Shown piece by piece: positions 1 to 9,981 of a stretch of DNA of 64,000 nucleotides (positions are counted from its first letter, which is position 1; the number at the start of each line of letters is the position of its first letter). The DNA is from Nitrosomonadales bacterium (lineage in GTDB: Bacteria; Pseudomonadota; Gammaproteobacteria; Burkholderiales; Gallionellaceae): positions 62,001-126,000 of the forward strand of contig JADKHS010000002.1 of NCBI GenBank assembly GCA_016721605.1, in the 5' to 3' direction. Under the pieces are notes generated by a model, which saw nothing but the letters and a program-made list of their open reading frames with translations, was not told where the DNA came from and ran no database searches. The translations under genes and the position numbers were made by a program.

Positions 1-35
1 ATTATCAAGCCGCCTTCTCAAATTGAGCGTGCAAT

Positions 36-551
36 TTATGCGCATGTACCGCCTCCTTTATCGGTACGCAAACGACCTTGATTATTCAAAGTCAATCTTC
101 TGGACATCTCAACACCACGGCTATCACACAAAGAAAAGGTGTCATTAAACCCAAACGTAAATCCACTCGCGGCGAATGTCACCCTTGTCCTGTTTCCAGA
201 TGTCAGCGTACTTTGGCCAGATAATGCGCTGCCGACCCGGATAATTTCTTCACCCGCATCTACTGTTCCATCATTATTAGCATCTGCAAACACTAGCCAG
301 CCACTTGTCCAGGCAGTTACACCGGCACAGGCTGTACCGTTTGTACTGGGGCAAATTGTAGTCGGGCTACTTCTTTTAATGGCCTCACTCTTAGCTAACA
401 TCATGGCCGAGAAAAAATTATTACTCTGCGCTATAAGCTGACTATCCTGAACTAACGTGCGGTAACTTGGTGCCGCCATCGCCAACAGAATACTTGCCAC
501 ACTCAACGTGACAAGTATTTCAATTACCGTAAATCCTCTGTTGCCAGCCAT
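36..551 (-). CDS. Type IV pilus/type II secretion minor pseudopilin, FimT/GspH family
   Basis: The protein starts with a short charged leader and the prepilin-peptidase site MAGNRG followed by FTVIEILVTL, then a hydrophobic helix. The remainder is a GspH-type head with paired cysteines near the middle and at the C-terminus. FimT-like minor pilins are cleaved by PilD and help start pilus assembly in the inner membrane. I chose the ATG at 551 because it gives the normal six-residue leader and lies 8 nt after GGGAG; an in-frame ATG at 611 would give an unusually long leader. Length is 171 aa, typical for the family. Neighbouring pilus genes, if any, lie outside the window. Confidence 0.85.
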   Translation of the reverse strand: MAGNRGFTVIEILVTLSVASILLAMAAPSYRTLVQDSQLIAQSNNFFSAMMLAKSEAIKRSSPTTICPSTNGTACAGVTAWTSGWLVFADANNDGTVDAGEEIIRVGSALSGQSTLTSGNRTRVTFAASGFTFGFNDTFSLCDSRGVEMSRRLTLNNQGRLRTDKGGGTCA

Positions 552-987
552 GTACATGACTCCCATTCCCCCAACATCCGAACATTTAAAACTGTTTGTA
601 GTAACGGTCAACCTTTGTTAGCGGTCAACTCCAGATTAACTTTAATTTTTTAAACACAAAATTTCATTAATTAATTCCCTGCTAACTAATACAACACATT
701 ACATACACCACACACTGATCAGCCAGTCGGCTAATACTTCATACTGGCTATTCGCTTTAATACTGCATAGTGGTTCGCTGAACCACTATCGACTCCACCA
801 TATTGGAATACATCACTGCTCACCCTCGCTTGCGCATTACCATGACTTCCTCCATCATTTCGGTAGGAAATGCCTAGTCAATGCGAAGATTTTTCAGCAT
901 AAAATTTACTTCTTCCGCGAAAAATTGAACGTTGATTGATTACTCTGTGTCACATAAAGCCATTTTTATCCATTCAGGAAAACACAT
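552..987. other. Intergenic region with one perfect hairpin
   Basis: This 436-nt stretch between two divergent genes shows no supportable coding sequence. Its clearest structure is a 10-bp perfect inverted repeat with a 3-nt loop at 767-789. It should also hold the promoters of both flanking genes, but I could not assign convincing -35 and -10 boxes. Confidence 0.5.
767..789. repeat. Perfect 10-bp inverted repeat
   Basis: ATAGTGGTTC at 767-776 pairs with GAACCACTAT at 780-789 around the loop GCT. No T-run follows on either strand, so it is not a standard intrinsic terminator. It may be an mRNA hairpin or part of a dispersed repeat. Confidence 0.6.
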
Positions 988-1173
988 ATGCCTTACGTCA
1001 ATATTCGCATTGCCGGTAATCTCAGCCGCGAACAGAAAGCAAAGATCGCAGCAGAGATCACCGACACACTGGAACGCATCGCACACAAACCAAAGTCCTA
1101 CACCTACATTACCTTCGACGAACTACCAGACGAGAACTGGGCGATTGCAGGAAAATTGCTGGATGAAGAATAA
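988..1173 (+). CDS. 4-oxalocrotonate tautomerase family protein
   Basis: A 61-residue protein that begins MPYVNIRIAG, so after removal of Met the N-terminal amine of Pro1 is available as the catalytic base that defines the tautomerase superfamily. The length matches the 62-aa subunits of 4-OT, which form hexamers in the cytoplasm. An AGGA stretch about 10 nt upstream supports the start. The true substrate cannot be told from sequence; many chromosomal copies are of unknown role. Its stop overlaps the start of the next gene, suggesting co-translation. Confidence 0.85.
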   Translation: MPYVNIRIAGNLSREQKAKIAAEITDTLERIAHKPKSYTYITFDELPDENWAIAGKLLDEE

Positions 1174-2406
1174 GCTGAACGCCAGTTCGGTTACCGTCAT
1201 CGGTGGCGGTCCTGCCGGACTAATGGCAGCCGAGGTATTGATTCAGGGCGGCGTGCGGGTCGATCTTTACGATGCCATGTCATCCGTGGGACGCAAGTTT
1301 CTGATGGCTGGCAAGGGCGGCATGAATATCACGCATTCCGAGACCATGGAACCATTCCTCGCGCTACGGTGCGCGTCGCGCCCAGATCAAGCCGCTGCTT
1401 GACACCTTTGGGCCAGAGGCTCTGCAAGAGTGGGTGCATAACCTTGGGATAGAGACATTCATCGGCACATCCGGGCGCGTATTTCCGACTGACATGAAAG
1501 CAGCGCCGCTCTTACGCGCCTGGCTGCACCGATTGCGTGAGTCAGGTGTTCATTTTCATATGCGCCATCGCTGGTGTGGATGGAATGAAAATGGCGCGCT
1601 TCGTTTTGCCACACCACAGAGCGAGCACACCGTGCATGCCGATGTAGTGGTACTGGCACTGGGTGGCGGCAGTTGGGCGCGGCTCGGTTCCGATGGCGCA
1701 TGGGTGCCGCTGCTCCGCAGCGCGGCATTCCGTTATGCCATTACAGCCCGCAAACTGTGGTTTCGATGTCGGCTGGAGCGAGCACTTCAGCTCCCGCTTC
1801 GCCGGGCATCCGGTAAAAGCGGTGGCAGTAACCTTTATTGATGCAGCAGGGCGCTCTCATCGTCAACAGGGTGACCTCATGGTAACAACGACCGGGATTG
1901 AAGGCGGACTGATTTACGCGTTGTCCGCACGCCTGCGCGATGAGATTGCAACCACAGGCGCGGCAATCATTTACCTCGATCTGACGCCCGGAAAAGATTT
2001 GCCGCGCGTCATCGCGGAGATTGCGCATCCGCGTGGTTCCCGCTCGATGGCCAGCCATTTGCAGAGCCGGGCAAACATCAAGGGAGTAAAAACTGGCCTG
2101 CTGCGCGAACGGGTACTGCCATCAGACTTCACTAGCCCCGAGCGCCTTGCGGCTTCGATTAAATCATTGCCGTTGCGGCTCATCGCACCGCGTCCGCTGG
2201 ATGAGGCCATCAGCAGCGCAGGGGGCGTCGCCTTCGAAACGTTGAATGAATGCTTGATGGTGCGCGCCATGCCCGGCGTATTCTGTGCGGGCGAAATGCT
2301 GGACTGGGAAGCGCCCACCGGCGGCTATCTGCTCACCGCCTGTTTCGCAAGCGGACGTACCGCAGGCTTGGGAGCGCTGGCTTACCTCAAATACAGGAAT
2401 ATTTAG
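1163..2406 (+). CDS. YhiN/HI0933-family FAD-dependent oxidoreductase, frameshifted twice
   Basis: The first frame carries a dinucleotide-binding motif (VIGGGPAGLMAAE) and the family signature MAGKGGMNITHSE. The middle frame gives GRVFPTDMKAAPLLRAWL and a GGGSWARLGSDG loop. The last frame gives the C-terminal GEMLDWEAPTGGYLL segment that closes the FAD site. The shifts lie near 1365, where two bases seem lost from a GCGCGC tract, and near 1708, where one C seems extra. Restored length is 414 aa, normal for this family of poorly characterised flavoproteins. The ATG at 1163 overlaps the tautomerase stop. Whether the gene is a pseudogene or carries sequence errors is uncertain. Confidence 0.8.
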
Positions 2407-2526
2407 CTATGACTAAACTAATCTTCCTGCCCCAGCTAATCTGACTTCACACCGTAAAGTTGATCAAATATTCAATAAGCTGCGTGCCACCAAAACAAGA
2501 GGGTAAGCAAACTGCTTGTCCTTAAC

Positions 2527-2544
2527 TGTAGTAGTTCAGACTTA
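2527..2544. repeat. 18-bp word shared with the IS481-like region
   Basis: The word TGTAGTAGTTCAGACTTA occurs here and again, exactly, at 21201-21218 inside the IS481-like element. It resembles terminal sequences of insertion elements and may mark a solo end or a footprint. Confidence 0.5.
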
Positions 2545-2619
2545 GCAGCTACATTGCATTGTTTATCTTGCAGCATCTCCAGTTTTAGTTGATCGATGTC
2601 CGATCCACCCCTGCCGCGT

Positions 2620-2625
2620 TATAAT
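2620..2625 (+). promoter_or_regulatory. Candidate -10 box of acnA
   Basis: A perfect TATAAT lies 46 nt before the acnA start codon, giving a predicted leader of about 39 nt. No good -35 box is present at the usual spacing, so an activator may be needed or the match may be chance. Confidence 0.35.
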
Positions 2626-2670
2626 TGCATTCTTTCTTTTTGCTCGTAGCTTTCATTCGGAGCCATCGCC

Positions 2671-5548
2671 ATGTCACATAATCTGTTCAACACCCATCAA
2701 TCATTCAGTTTCGCTAACGGCAAAACTGGCACGCTGTATTCCTTGAAAGCACTTGAAACAGCAGGGCTGGGCAAAATCTCACGCTTGCCAGTTTCCATCC
2801 GCATTGTGCTGGAAGCGGTGCTGCGCAATTACGATGGCAAGAAGATCAGCGAAACGCACATTCGCCAACTGGCAAACTGGCAGCAGAATTCACCACGCAC
2901 CGAAGAAATTCCGTTCGTGGTGGCACGTATTGTGTTGCAAGATTTCACCGGTATCCCGCTGTTGGTTGACCTCGCCGCCATGCGCGACGCCGCTGCGAAG
3001 TTGGGCAAGGATCCGATGATCATTGAACCGCTAGTGCCAGTAGATCTGGTGGTGGATCATTCGGTGCAGGTGGATTATTACAACAGTCCGGATGCGCTGA
3101 GACTCAACATGGAACTGGAGTTTGAGCGCAATAATGAGCGCTACAAATTCATGAAATGGGGTATGCAGGCATTTGATACGTTCAAGGTAGTGCCGCCCGG
3201 CGTCGGCATCGTGCATCAGGTGAATCTGGAATATCTGGCGCGTGGCGTACTGCAAAAAGACGGCGTTTATTATCCCGATACACTGGTGGGCACCGACAGC
3301 CACACCACTATGATTAATGGCATCGGCGTGGTTGGATGGGGTGTGGGCGGCATCGAAGCGGAAGCGGGGATGCTCGGCCAGCCGGTATATTTCCTCACTC
3401 CAGATGTGGTGGGTGTTCATCTCACGGGCAAGCTGCGCGAAGGCATCACCGCGACCGATCTGGTGTTGACCGTAACCGAACTGCTGCGCAAGCATAAAGT
3501 GGTAGGAAAGTTTGTGGAGTTTTTCGGTGCAGGCACCGCTGCGCTTACCCTGCCGGATCGCGCGACTCTCGCCAACATGGCACCGGAATACGGCGCAACT
3601 ATGGGCTTCTTCCCGGTGGACGATGTAACGCTGGACTACCTGCGCAATACCGGACGCAGCGATGAAGAAGTGGATGCCTTCCAGTCCTACTTCAAAGCGC
3701 AAGGGTTGTATGGCATACCCGAGGCAGACACCATCGATTACAGCAGCGTGGTAGAGCTGGATTTGAACAGCATCGAACCTTCTCTGGCCGGACCGAAACG
3801 TCCGCAGGACCGCGTACCGCTCTCCGGAATGAAGGAGAATTTCAACACCTTGTTCAGCAAGTCAGTGGCAGAGAACGGTTTCAACCAACCCGCTGAAAAC
3901 TTGGGAAAACGTTATATCACCGATTTGGCCGACCTTAGTGGAAACGTTTGTGTACCGATCACCGGTGGCGGCTTGCAGGATCAGGAAACCGCTCCGGCTG
4001 GCAGCGGTACACAAAGCAAGCGCAACACCAGCACCGTGACTGAACTCGAGATGATAGACAACCGCCCGACAGCCAGCGTGCGCTGTGAAACAAGCGGTGA
4101 AATAATGCCGGCAGTACAGCTCCGCCATGGCGATGTGTTGATAGCTGCCATCACCTCCTGCACCAATACCTCCAACCCCGGTGTGATGCTAGCAGCAGGT
4201 TTGCTGGCAAAAAAGGCTGTGGAGGCAGGCCTGCGCGTGCAACCGCATATCAAAACGTCGCTCGCCCCCGGCTCGCGCGTGGTGACGGACTACTTAACTC
4301 ATTCTGGTCTGCTACCTTATTTGGAACAACTTGGTTTCCGCTTAGTGGGCTATGGTTGCACCACTTGTATCGGCAACTCCGGTCCATTGAATGCAAAATC
4401 GAAGACGCCATACTTGCCCACGATCTGGTCGCCGCAGCAGTATTGTCAGGCAACCGTAACTTTGAAGCACGCGTCCATGCCAACATCAAGGCCAACTTCC
4501 TCGCCAGCCCCCCGTTGGTAGTTGCCTTCGCGCTGGCTGGCAGAATAAACATTAATCTGGATAGTGAACCGCTTGGCATCGGCCGCAACGGTCAGCCAGT
4601 CTATTTGAAAGATATCTGGCCGAACAGTGCGGAAGTCCATGCGGCAATGAAATTTGCTGCCGACCCAATAGTATACCGCAAGCTATATAGTGACCTTACT
4701 CGCGACCTGCCACTGTGGAACGGTATTTCTGCCCCCACCGGCAACCAGTATCACTGGGACGATTCCACCTACATTGCGCGCCCGCCGTTCTTCGACAATT
4801 TTGGCATGACTGTCGGTAGTGTTTCCGACATCCGCAATGCCAAGCCACTGGGCATTTTCGGTGATTCAGTTACCACCGATCACATCAGTCCGGCTGGCAG
4901 TTTTAAATCCACCACCCCTGCCGGCAAATACCTGCAAAGCAAAGGTGTAGCCATCAAGGATTTCAACAGTTACGGCGCACGGCGCGGCAATCATGAGGTC
5001 ATGATACGCGGCACTTTCGCCAACGTGCGCATCAAGAATCTGATGTTGCCTCTCAATACCGACGGCAGCCGCGTGGAAGGCGGCTACACGCTTTACAACG
5101 GCGAACAGATAGCAATTTATGACGCAGCTATGAAATACATTGCCGATGGCACGCCCACTGTTATTTTCGCCGGGGAAGAATACGGCACGGGCTCATCCCG
5201 GATTGGGCAGCGAAAGGCACGCAATTGCTGGGCGTAAAAGCGGTAGTGGCGAAAAGCTTCGAGCGCATCCATCGCAGTAATTTGGTGGGCATGGGCGTGC
5301 TGCCTTTACAGTTCAAGGGCAACGACAGCGTGGCTACACTCAAGCTGACCGGCGAAGAAACTTTCGATCTCACCGGCATAGAAAATTTCATTAGGCCACA
5401 ACAAGATGTAATGCTCACCATCAAGCGCCGCGACGGAAGCACGCAACAAGTCGCGCTGCTGCTGCGGATCGACACGCCCGTCGAAGTGGATTACTACCGC
5501 CATGGCGGCATCCTGCCTTATGTGCTGCGCGAGCTGGTAATTCAGTAA
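2671..5548 (+). CDS. acnA: Aconitate hydratase A, with two frameshifts
   Basis: This enzyme interconverts citrate and isocitrate in the TCA cycle. The protein matches AcnA along its length: the early VGTDSHTTMINGIGV motif, 4Fe-4S ligands at about Cys497 (SCTNTSNP), Cys563 and Cys566 (GYGCTTCIGNSGPL), and the C-terminal swivel domain with GDSVTTDHISPAG. Two single-base losses break the frame. One falls in an A-run at 4395-4398, just after the cluster motif, and one in a G-run at 5200-5201 within the GTGSSR(DWAAKG) loop. Repaired length is about 959 aa, somewhat longer than the E. coli enzyme. A CGGAG element precedes the ATG. The enzyme is presumably functional in the living cell. Confidence 0.93.
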
Positions 5549-5585
5549 TCCTAATTCTCGACAACAGTTTTTTTCATACCACGAA

Positions 5586-5615
5586 GTGATCCAGTGTTTT
5601 AAACATCTGGATCAC
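5586..5615. terminator. Hairpin between convergent acnA and purT
   Basis: GTGATCCAG pairs with CTGGATCAC at the outer arms and TGTT with AACA inside, making a 13-bp stem-loop in the 117 nt between two convergent genes. The T-tract is weak (CCCTTTCT on the plus strand). A bidirectional terminator is the likely role. Confidence 0.6.
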
Positions 5616-5665
5616 GCCCTTTCTATAAGTAAATAAACGCTGTCTTCGATCGGGCAGGAATAACA

Positions 5666-6877
5666 CTAACCCTTGACTGGCACCACTTTGCTGGCAGCCA
5701 GTTTGGCGCGTATTCTCGCTTCCTCGGTATCTATTCCGTTTGCCAACGCTACGCCCATACGCCGTTTGGCAAACGATTCCGGTTTACCAAACAAGCGCAA
5801 ATCGCTTTGCGGGACGCGTAATGCTTCATCGACACCCGTAAAAGCAATAGCCGATTCTTCCAGTTGCCCATAAATCACCGCACTCGCGCCCGGTGCACGC
5901 AAAGCGGTGTTCACAGGTAGACCGAGTATGGCGCGGGCATGCAGCTCAAATTCATTCTGGACCTGACTGCACATCGTAACCATGCCAGTGTCATGCGGAC
6001 GCGGGCTGATTTCACTGAACCACACATCATCGCCATTGACGAACAGTTCGACACCAAAGATGCCTAAGCCTCCGAGATTGTCCGTAACTTTCCTTGCAAT
6101 ATCGCGTGTGCGCTTCAAGGCCAGTTCAGACATCGCCTGCGGCTGCCAGCTTTCCACATAGTCACCATGAATTTGTACATGCCCGATCGGTTCGCAGAAA
6201 TGCGTTTCGACTTCGCCATTACTGCCCATCGCACGCACGGTAAGCTGGGTAATTTCGTATTCAAAATTAATAAAACCCTCGACAATTACCCGCCCCTGGT
6301 TTACCCGGCTGCCGCTGGCGGCATAATTCCAAGCCTGCTCCACCTCCGCCGCGTTGTCGATTTTAGACTGTCCTTTGCCGGAGGAGGACATCACCGGTTT
6401 CACCACGCAAGGATAGCCAATGCCATCATCAATCGCCACACGTAATTCTTCCAGACTATTGGCAAAGGCATAAGGAGAAGTGGGTAGCCCCAGTGTTTCC
6501 GCAGCAAGGCGGCGAATTCCCTCACGATGCATGGTGAGTTGAGCGGCACGTGCGGTAGGAATAACCCGCGCCAATCCTTCCCGCTCAATCTCGACCAACA
6601 TGTTGGTGGCAATAGCTTCGATCTCCGGTACGATAATGTGCGGCTGTTCGCGCTCGACCAGATCACGCAATACCGCAGCATCCGTCATGTTGATGACATG
6701 CGCGCGATGTGCCACCTGATGTCCCGGTGCATTAGGATAGCGATCCACGGCAATGGTCTCCACCCCTAAACGTTGCAATGCGATGATAACTTCTTTACCG
6801 AGTTCACCACTGCCCAACAACATAACTTTGGTAGCGGAAGGACTAAGTGGTGTTCCTACAGTGAATTGTTTTTTCAT
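5666..6877 (-). CDS. purT: Formate-dependent phosphoribosylglycinamide formyltransferase
   Basis: PurT makes formyl-GAR from GAR, formate and ATP in purine synthesis, independent of folate. The sequence has the N-terminal VMLLGSGELGKEV nucleotide-binding start, VAVDRY-like and HVIN segments, the ATP-grasp motif VMSSSGKGQS, and the metal-binding FGVELFVNG and EISPRPHDTG motifs. Length is 403 aa against 392 in E. coli. The ATG at 6877 (MKKQF) matches family starts best; no clear ribosome site precedes it, and an upstream in-frame ATG at 6949 would add 24 residues with no homology. The gene converges on acnA and is intact. Confidence 0.95.
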   Translation of the reverse strand: MKKQFTVGTPLSPSATKVMLLGSGELGKEVIIALQRLGVETIAVDRYPNAPGHQVAHRAHVINMTDAAVLRDLVEREQPHIIVPEIEAIATNMLVEIEREGLARVIPTARAAQLTMHREGIRRLAAETLGLPTSPYAFANSLEELRVAIDDGIGYPCVVKPVMSSSGKGQSKIDNAAEVEQAWNYAASGSRVNQGRVIVEGFINFEYEITQLTVRAMGSNGEVETHFCEPIGHVQIHGDYVESWQPQAMSELALKRTRDIARKVTDNLGGLGIFGVELFVNGDDVWFSEISPRPHDTGMVTMCSQVQNEFELHARAILGLPVNTALRAPGASAVIYGQLEESAIAFTGVDEALRVPQSDLRLFGKPESFAKRRMGVALANGIDTEEARIRAKLAASKVVPVKG

Positions 6878-7075
6878 AGCTAAAATTTTAAAATTAACCC
6901 TGCTCTTTAAAGCACACTTAATTGATTGATTACAGCAAGACGAACTCAACTCTGAAGTGCAACTTTTATAAGTGAATTTAGTTGGCGAGCCGCATCAACC
7001 CAGCCCGTCAATACCCCTTCCTACAACGGCAGATATTACCTAACCCACACTCAATATTTGAGTTATTTCTTTTTA

Positions 7076-7094
7076 GAAAAACCCTCAGCGGGTT
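7076..7094 (-). terminator. Candidate terminator after queA
   Basis: On the minus strand AACCC-GCTGA-GGGTT forms a short stem followed by TTTCT, beginning 7 nt past the queA stop. The stem is only 5 bp, so strength is uncertain. Confidence 0.5.
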
Positions 7095-7100
7095 ACTTGC

Positions 7101-8125
7101 TCACACATGCTTCTTTTCGATCAGCATGGCATCGCCATAACTGAAAAAACGGTATTGCCGTTCCACTGCATGGCTATAAGCGGCGAGCATTGCGTCCATG
7201 CCACCGAAGGCGCACACCAGCATTAACAGGGTAGACTTGGGCAAATGGAAATTAGTCAGTAAAACATCCACCACTTTGAAACGGTAACCCGGCGTAATGA
7301 AAATACTTGTTTCACCCTCGCCGGCACGTAGCTTGTTCTGTTGCGCCGCGCTTTCCAGCGCACGTAAACTGGTAGTGCCGACCGCGATGATCCGTCCACC
7401 CGCGCCCGGGCCTGCAGAATGGCGTCCACCGTTGCTTGCGGGATAACATAGCGTTCGCTGTGCATAACATGATCACGGACATTATCTACACGCACTGGCT
7501 GAAAAGTGCCGGCACCGACATGCAAAGTTAGATAGGCGAGTTGTGTACCTTGAGCGCGTAAGGCGGCGAGCATTGCGTTGTCGAAATGTAACCCTGCTGT
7601 GGGCGCGGCTACCGAGCCGGGCTGGCATGCATATACCGTCTGATAACGTTCTTCGTCTTCGGCATTCGCTGCATGAGTGATATAGGGGGGCAACGGCAAC
7701 TGCCCATATTGTTCCAGCAATAACGATATATTTTCTGTGCTGTCGAAGCGCAAACAGAAAAATTCTCGCTCGCGTCCCAGTACCGTAACGGGGAGATGGC
7801 CTGCCAGCAACAACCGACTACCCGGCTTGGGGGCATGGCTAGCGCGAATTTGGGCCAACGCATGATGTTCATCGAGAATACGCTCGATTAACACTTCAAT
7901 TTTGCCGCCACTTTCCTTTACTCCAAAAAGACGGGCCTTGAGCACTCGCGCATCGTTGAATACCAGCAAATCATGTTCACGCACTAAGGAGGGCAACTGG
8001 GCAAACACGGAGTCTTCCCTAATCTCCCCGCGCACGCACAACAAGCGACTGGCATTACGCCGCTCAGGTGGATATTGCGCAATCAAGTGCTCGGGAAGTG
8101 CGAAGTTAAATTCGTCGGTGAACAT
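7101..8125 (-). CDS. queA: tRNA preQ1(34) S-adenosylmethionine ribosyltransferase-isomerase, one frameshift
   Basis: QueA transfers and isomerises the ribose of SAM onto preQ1 at tRNA position 34, the step before queuosine. Visible hallmarks are FALPEHLIAQYP at the N-terminus, VFNDARVLKARL, the substrate loop SVAAPTAGLHF, and LHVGAGTFQPVR. The frame breaks at the C-run 7399-7401, where one base is missing; in the next frame the family sequence continues (GGRIIAVGTTSLRALE) and ends at 7101. Repaired length is 341 aa, near the usual 345-356. The gene lies 19 nt after the pseudouridine synthase and is probably co-transcribed with it. Confidence 0.92.
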
Positions 8126-8144
8126 CAAAAAAATTTGCAACTAC

Positions 8145-8876
8145 TTAGAATGCTTCATCTTCGCGCAGATAACGCCATTGCCCACTGGGCAAATCGCCTA
8201 ATTTAATTTTGCCGATACGCACACGCTTTAGTCCGGTAACTTTTAATCCAACCAGTTCACACATGCGACGAATCTGACGTTTTTTACGTTCGCGCAAAAT
8301 GAAGCGCAATTGATCGTCATTCAGCCAGCTCACTCTGGCGGGCTTAAGCATCTCGCCATCCAGTTTGAGGCCGTGGTTCAACATAGATAAACCATTAGTT
8401 AAAATTTTTCCCTGCACGCGCACCAGATATTCCTTATCGAGGCTGGAATCTTCGCCGACAAGTTGTTTGGCGATGCGGCCATCCTGGGTCAATACCAGCA
8501 AACCCTGCGAATCAATATCCAGCCGGCCTGCGGGCGCGATGCCTTTCAAATGCATGGGATGAAAAGACAGCGGCGATTGATCGCTGGCAAAGCGCGATGG
8601 AGCATTAATCAGTGTAACTGCGGGCTTGTGGTTGTCTTCCGCCTGCCCGGAAACAAAACCAATCGGCTTATTCAACAGTATCGTTACGCGCGTTTGCTGT
8701 TGTGCCTGGGCGGCACGGTTTAGCGTTATCCGCTGGGTGGGATCTATTTTTGTGCCCAATTCAGTTACTGGTTTGCCATCCACCAACACCCAACCACGTT
8801 CAATATAGCTGTCTGCCTCGCGGCGGGAGCACAAACCCTGTTCGGACATCAGTTTTGAAAGGCGTATTTTTTCCAT
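8145..8876 (-). CDS. rluF: 23S rRNA pseudouridine synthase, RsuA/RluF family
   Basis: An S4 RNA-binding domain occupies about residues 1-60 (RLSKLMSEQGLCSRREAD). It is followed by the RsuA-type catalytic domain with the motif GRLDIDSQGLLVLT, whose aspartate is the catalytic residue, and the RQIRRMCELVG motif near the C-terminus. The N-terminus resembles RluF, which modifies U2604 of 23S rRNA, more than RluE or RsuA. At 243 aa it lacks the C-terminal tail of E. coli RluF. The assignment to RluF rather than another paralogue is moderate. Confidence 0.8.
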   Translation of the reverse strand: MEKIRLSKLMSEQGLCSRREADSYIERGWVLVDGKPVTELGTKIDPTQRITLNRAAQAQQQTRVTILLNKPIGFVSGQAEDNHKPAVTLINAPSRFASDQSPLSFHPMHLKGIAPAGRLDIDSQGLLVLTQDGRIAKQLVGEDSSLDKEYLVRVQGKILTNGLSMLNHGLKLDGEMLKPARVSWLNDDQLRFILRERKKRQIRRMCELVGLKVTGLKRVRIGKIKLGDLPSGQWRYLREDEAF

Positions 8877-9063
8877 ATTTTTTTGTAATCAAGTCCAATG
8901 CAGTAGTATCAATACATACTGTGCGGCTATTCCAGTAACGATGCGGAACGCTATGCTACACGATTGCAACTCGTATTATTCCTATGGTTATGCCATTCGT
9001 TGCGAGCGTGCTCTATATAAAATAAATAGAAGCCATTAAATTTACATTGGCTATTCAGCAAAG

Positions 9064-9090
9064 AGAGCACTCTCCCGATCAGGAGAGCGT
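9064..9090. repeat. Hairpin downstream of the HAD phosphatase
   Basis: CTCTCC at 9070-9075 pairs with GGAGAG at 9082-9087 around the loop CGATCA. On the minus strand it follows the phosphatase gene and is trailed by CTCTTT, so it may act as a weak terminator. Confidence 0.35.
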
Positions 9091-9113
9091 ATCAAAATAT
9101 TGATTGAAAAATT

Positions 9114-9839
9114 TTAAACAGAAACCGACTGTTTAGAAAAATCCAGGTCAGCAACCTGATAAAAACTTTCCAAATCGCTTAGATCATCCAGTACCGCTGA
9201 TGCTCCAGAAAAATCCTGCTTGCTTGTGTAGTGATTTATTGTGATGAAAGTTTTCAATCCAGCGGCCAAACTGGAACGCAGACCATTCTCAGAATCTTCC
9301 AGCGCTATGCAATCCACAGCATCAAGGCCTAGCCTCTCCAATACCCAATAATAAATATCAGGTGCGGGTTTCTTGTGCTGGACGATATCGCCATAGCCAA
9401 TAACATCGAATAGAGCTTCACTATCCACGCCCAACCCTTGTTGTAAAAGCGTGACGACGTTATCCAGCGATGTCGTGGTAGCAATGGCAAGCTTCAATCC
9501 TGCCTGCTTAGCTTCGGTAATCAGGCGTTTTATATTCGGGCGCAATGGAATGCCACCTTCGCGTAACATCGCAGTGTAGTGCGCGGTCTTGACCAAATGG
9601 AGATGTTTCACAAAATGCTCATAATCAACCGGCTTCTGGAAACTGGGTACATAAGTAGTCACGAAATGATTGATTCGTTCTTTGCCACCGGTCACTTTAA
9701 GCAGCTTGTCATATAGGGCAACATCCCAATTCCAGTCGAGATTATTTTCCGCAAATGCTTTATTAAACGAGAGGCGATGTGCCTCTTCTGTATCTGCCAA
9801 CGTGCCGTCTACGTCAAAAATTATAGCTTTAGTTTTCAT
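9114..9839 (-). CDS. HAD-family phosphatase, CbbY-like
   Basis: HAD hydrolase motif I is FDVDGTLADTE, motif II lies at IATTTSLDN, motif III is the KKPAPDIY lysine, and motif IV is ALEDSENGLRS. The helical cap contains RLSFNKAF and GIPLRPNI, as in CbbY. CbbY proteins of autotrophs remove phosphate from xylulose-1,5-bisphosphate, a RuBisCO inhibitor, so this gene hints at a Calvin cycle in the host. RuBisCO genes are not in the window, and other sugar phosphates are possible substrates. Length 241 aa; GGAAGG precedes the ATG. Confidence 0.8.
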   Translation of the reverse strand: MKTKAIIFDVDGTLADTEEAHRLSFNKAFAENNLDWNWDVALYDKLLKVTGGKERINHFVTTYVPSFQKPVDYEHFVKHLHLVKTAHYTAMLREGGIPLRPNIKRLITEAKQAGLKLAIATTTSLDNVVTLLQQGLGVDSEALFDVIGYGDIVQHKKPAPDIYYWVLERLGLDAVDCIALEDSENGLRSSLAAGLKTFITINHYTSKQDFSGASAVLDDLSDLESFYQVADLDFSKQSVSV

Positions 9840-9981
9840 TCCAAACCTTCCATTAGCGGTTTAGCAATATCCATAAAATGGCGCCTTGCATCTTAAGTCG
9901 AATTCCAAGTTTCCATGGGCAATTATAAATAATATTGGGGAAGCCATATAATTGGCAAGATCAATCCGGCGGTAATTTTCT

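Noticed and set aside
139..441. Open frame of 100 codons on the plus strand
   Set aside because: It is antisense to the FimT/GspH gene, whose motifs are convincing, and has no features of its own.
2589..2625. TTGATC and TATAAT as a full acnA promoter
   Set aside because: The gap of 25 nt is too long for sigma-70; only the -10 box was kept as a weak candidate.
3031..3702. Long minus-strand open frame of 223 codons
   Set aside because: It lies opposite acnA, where the plus-strand protein is a clear aconitase.
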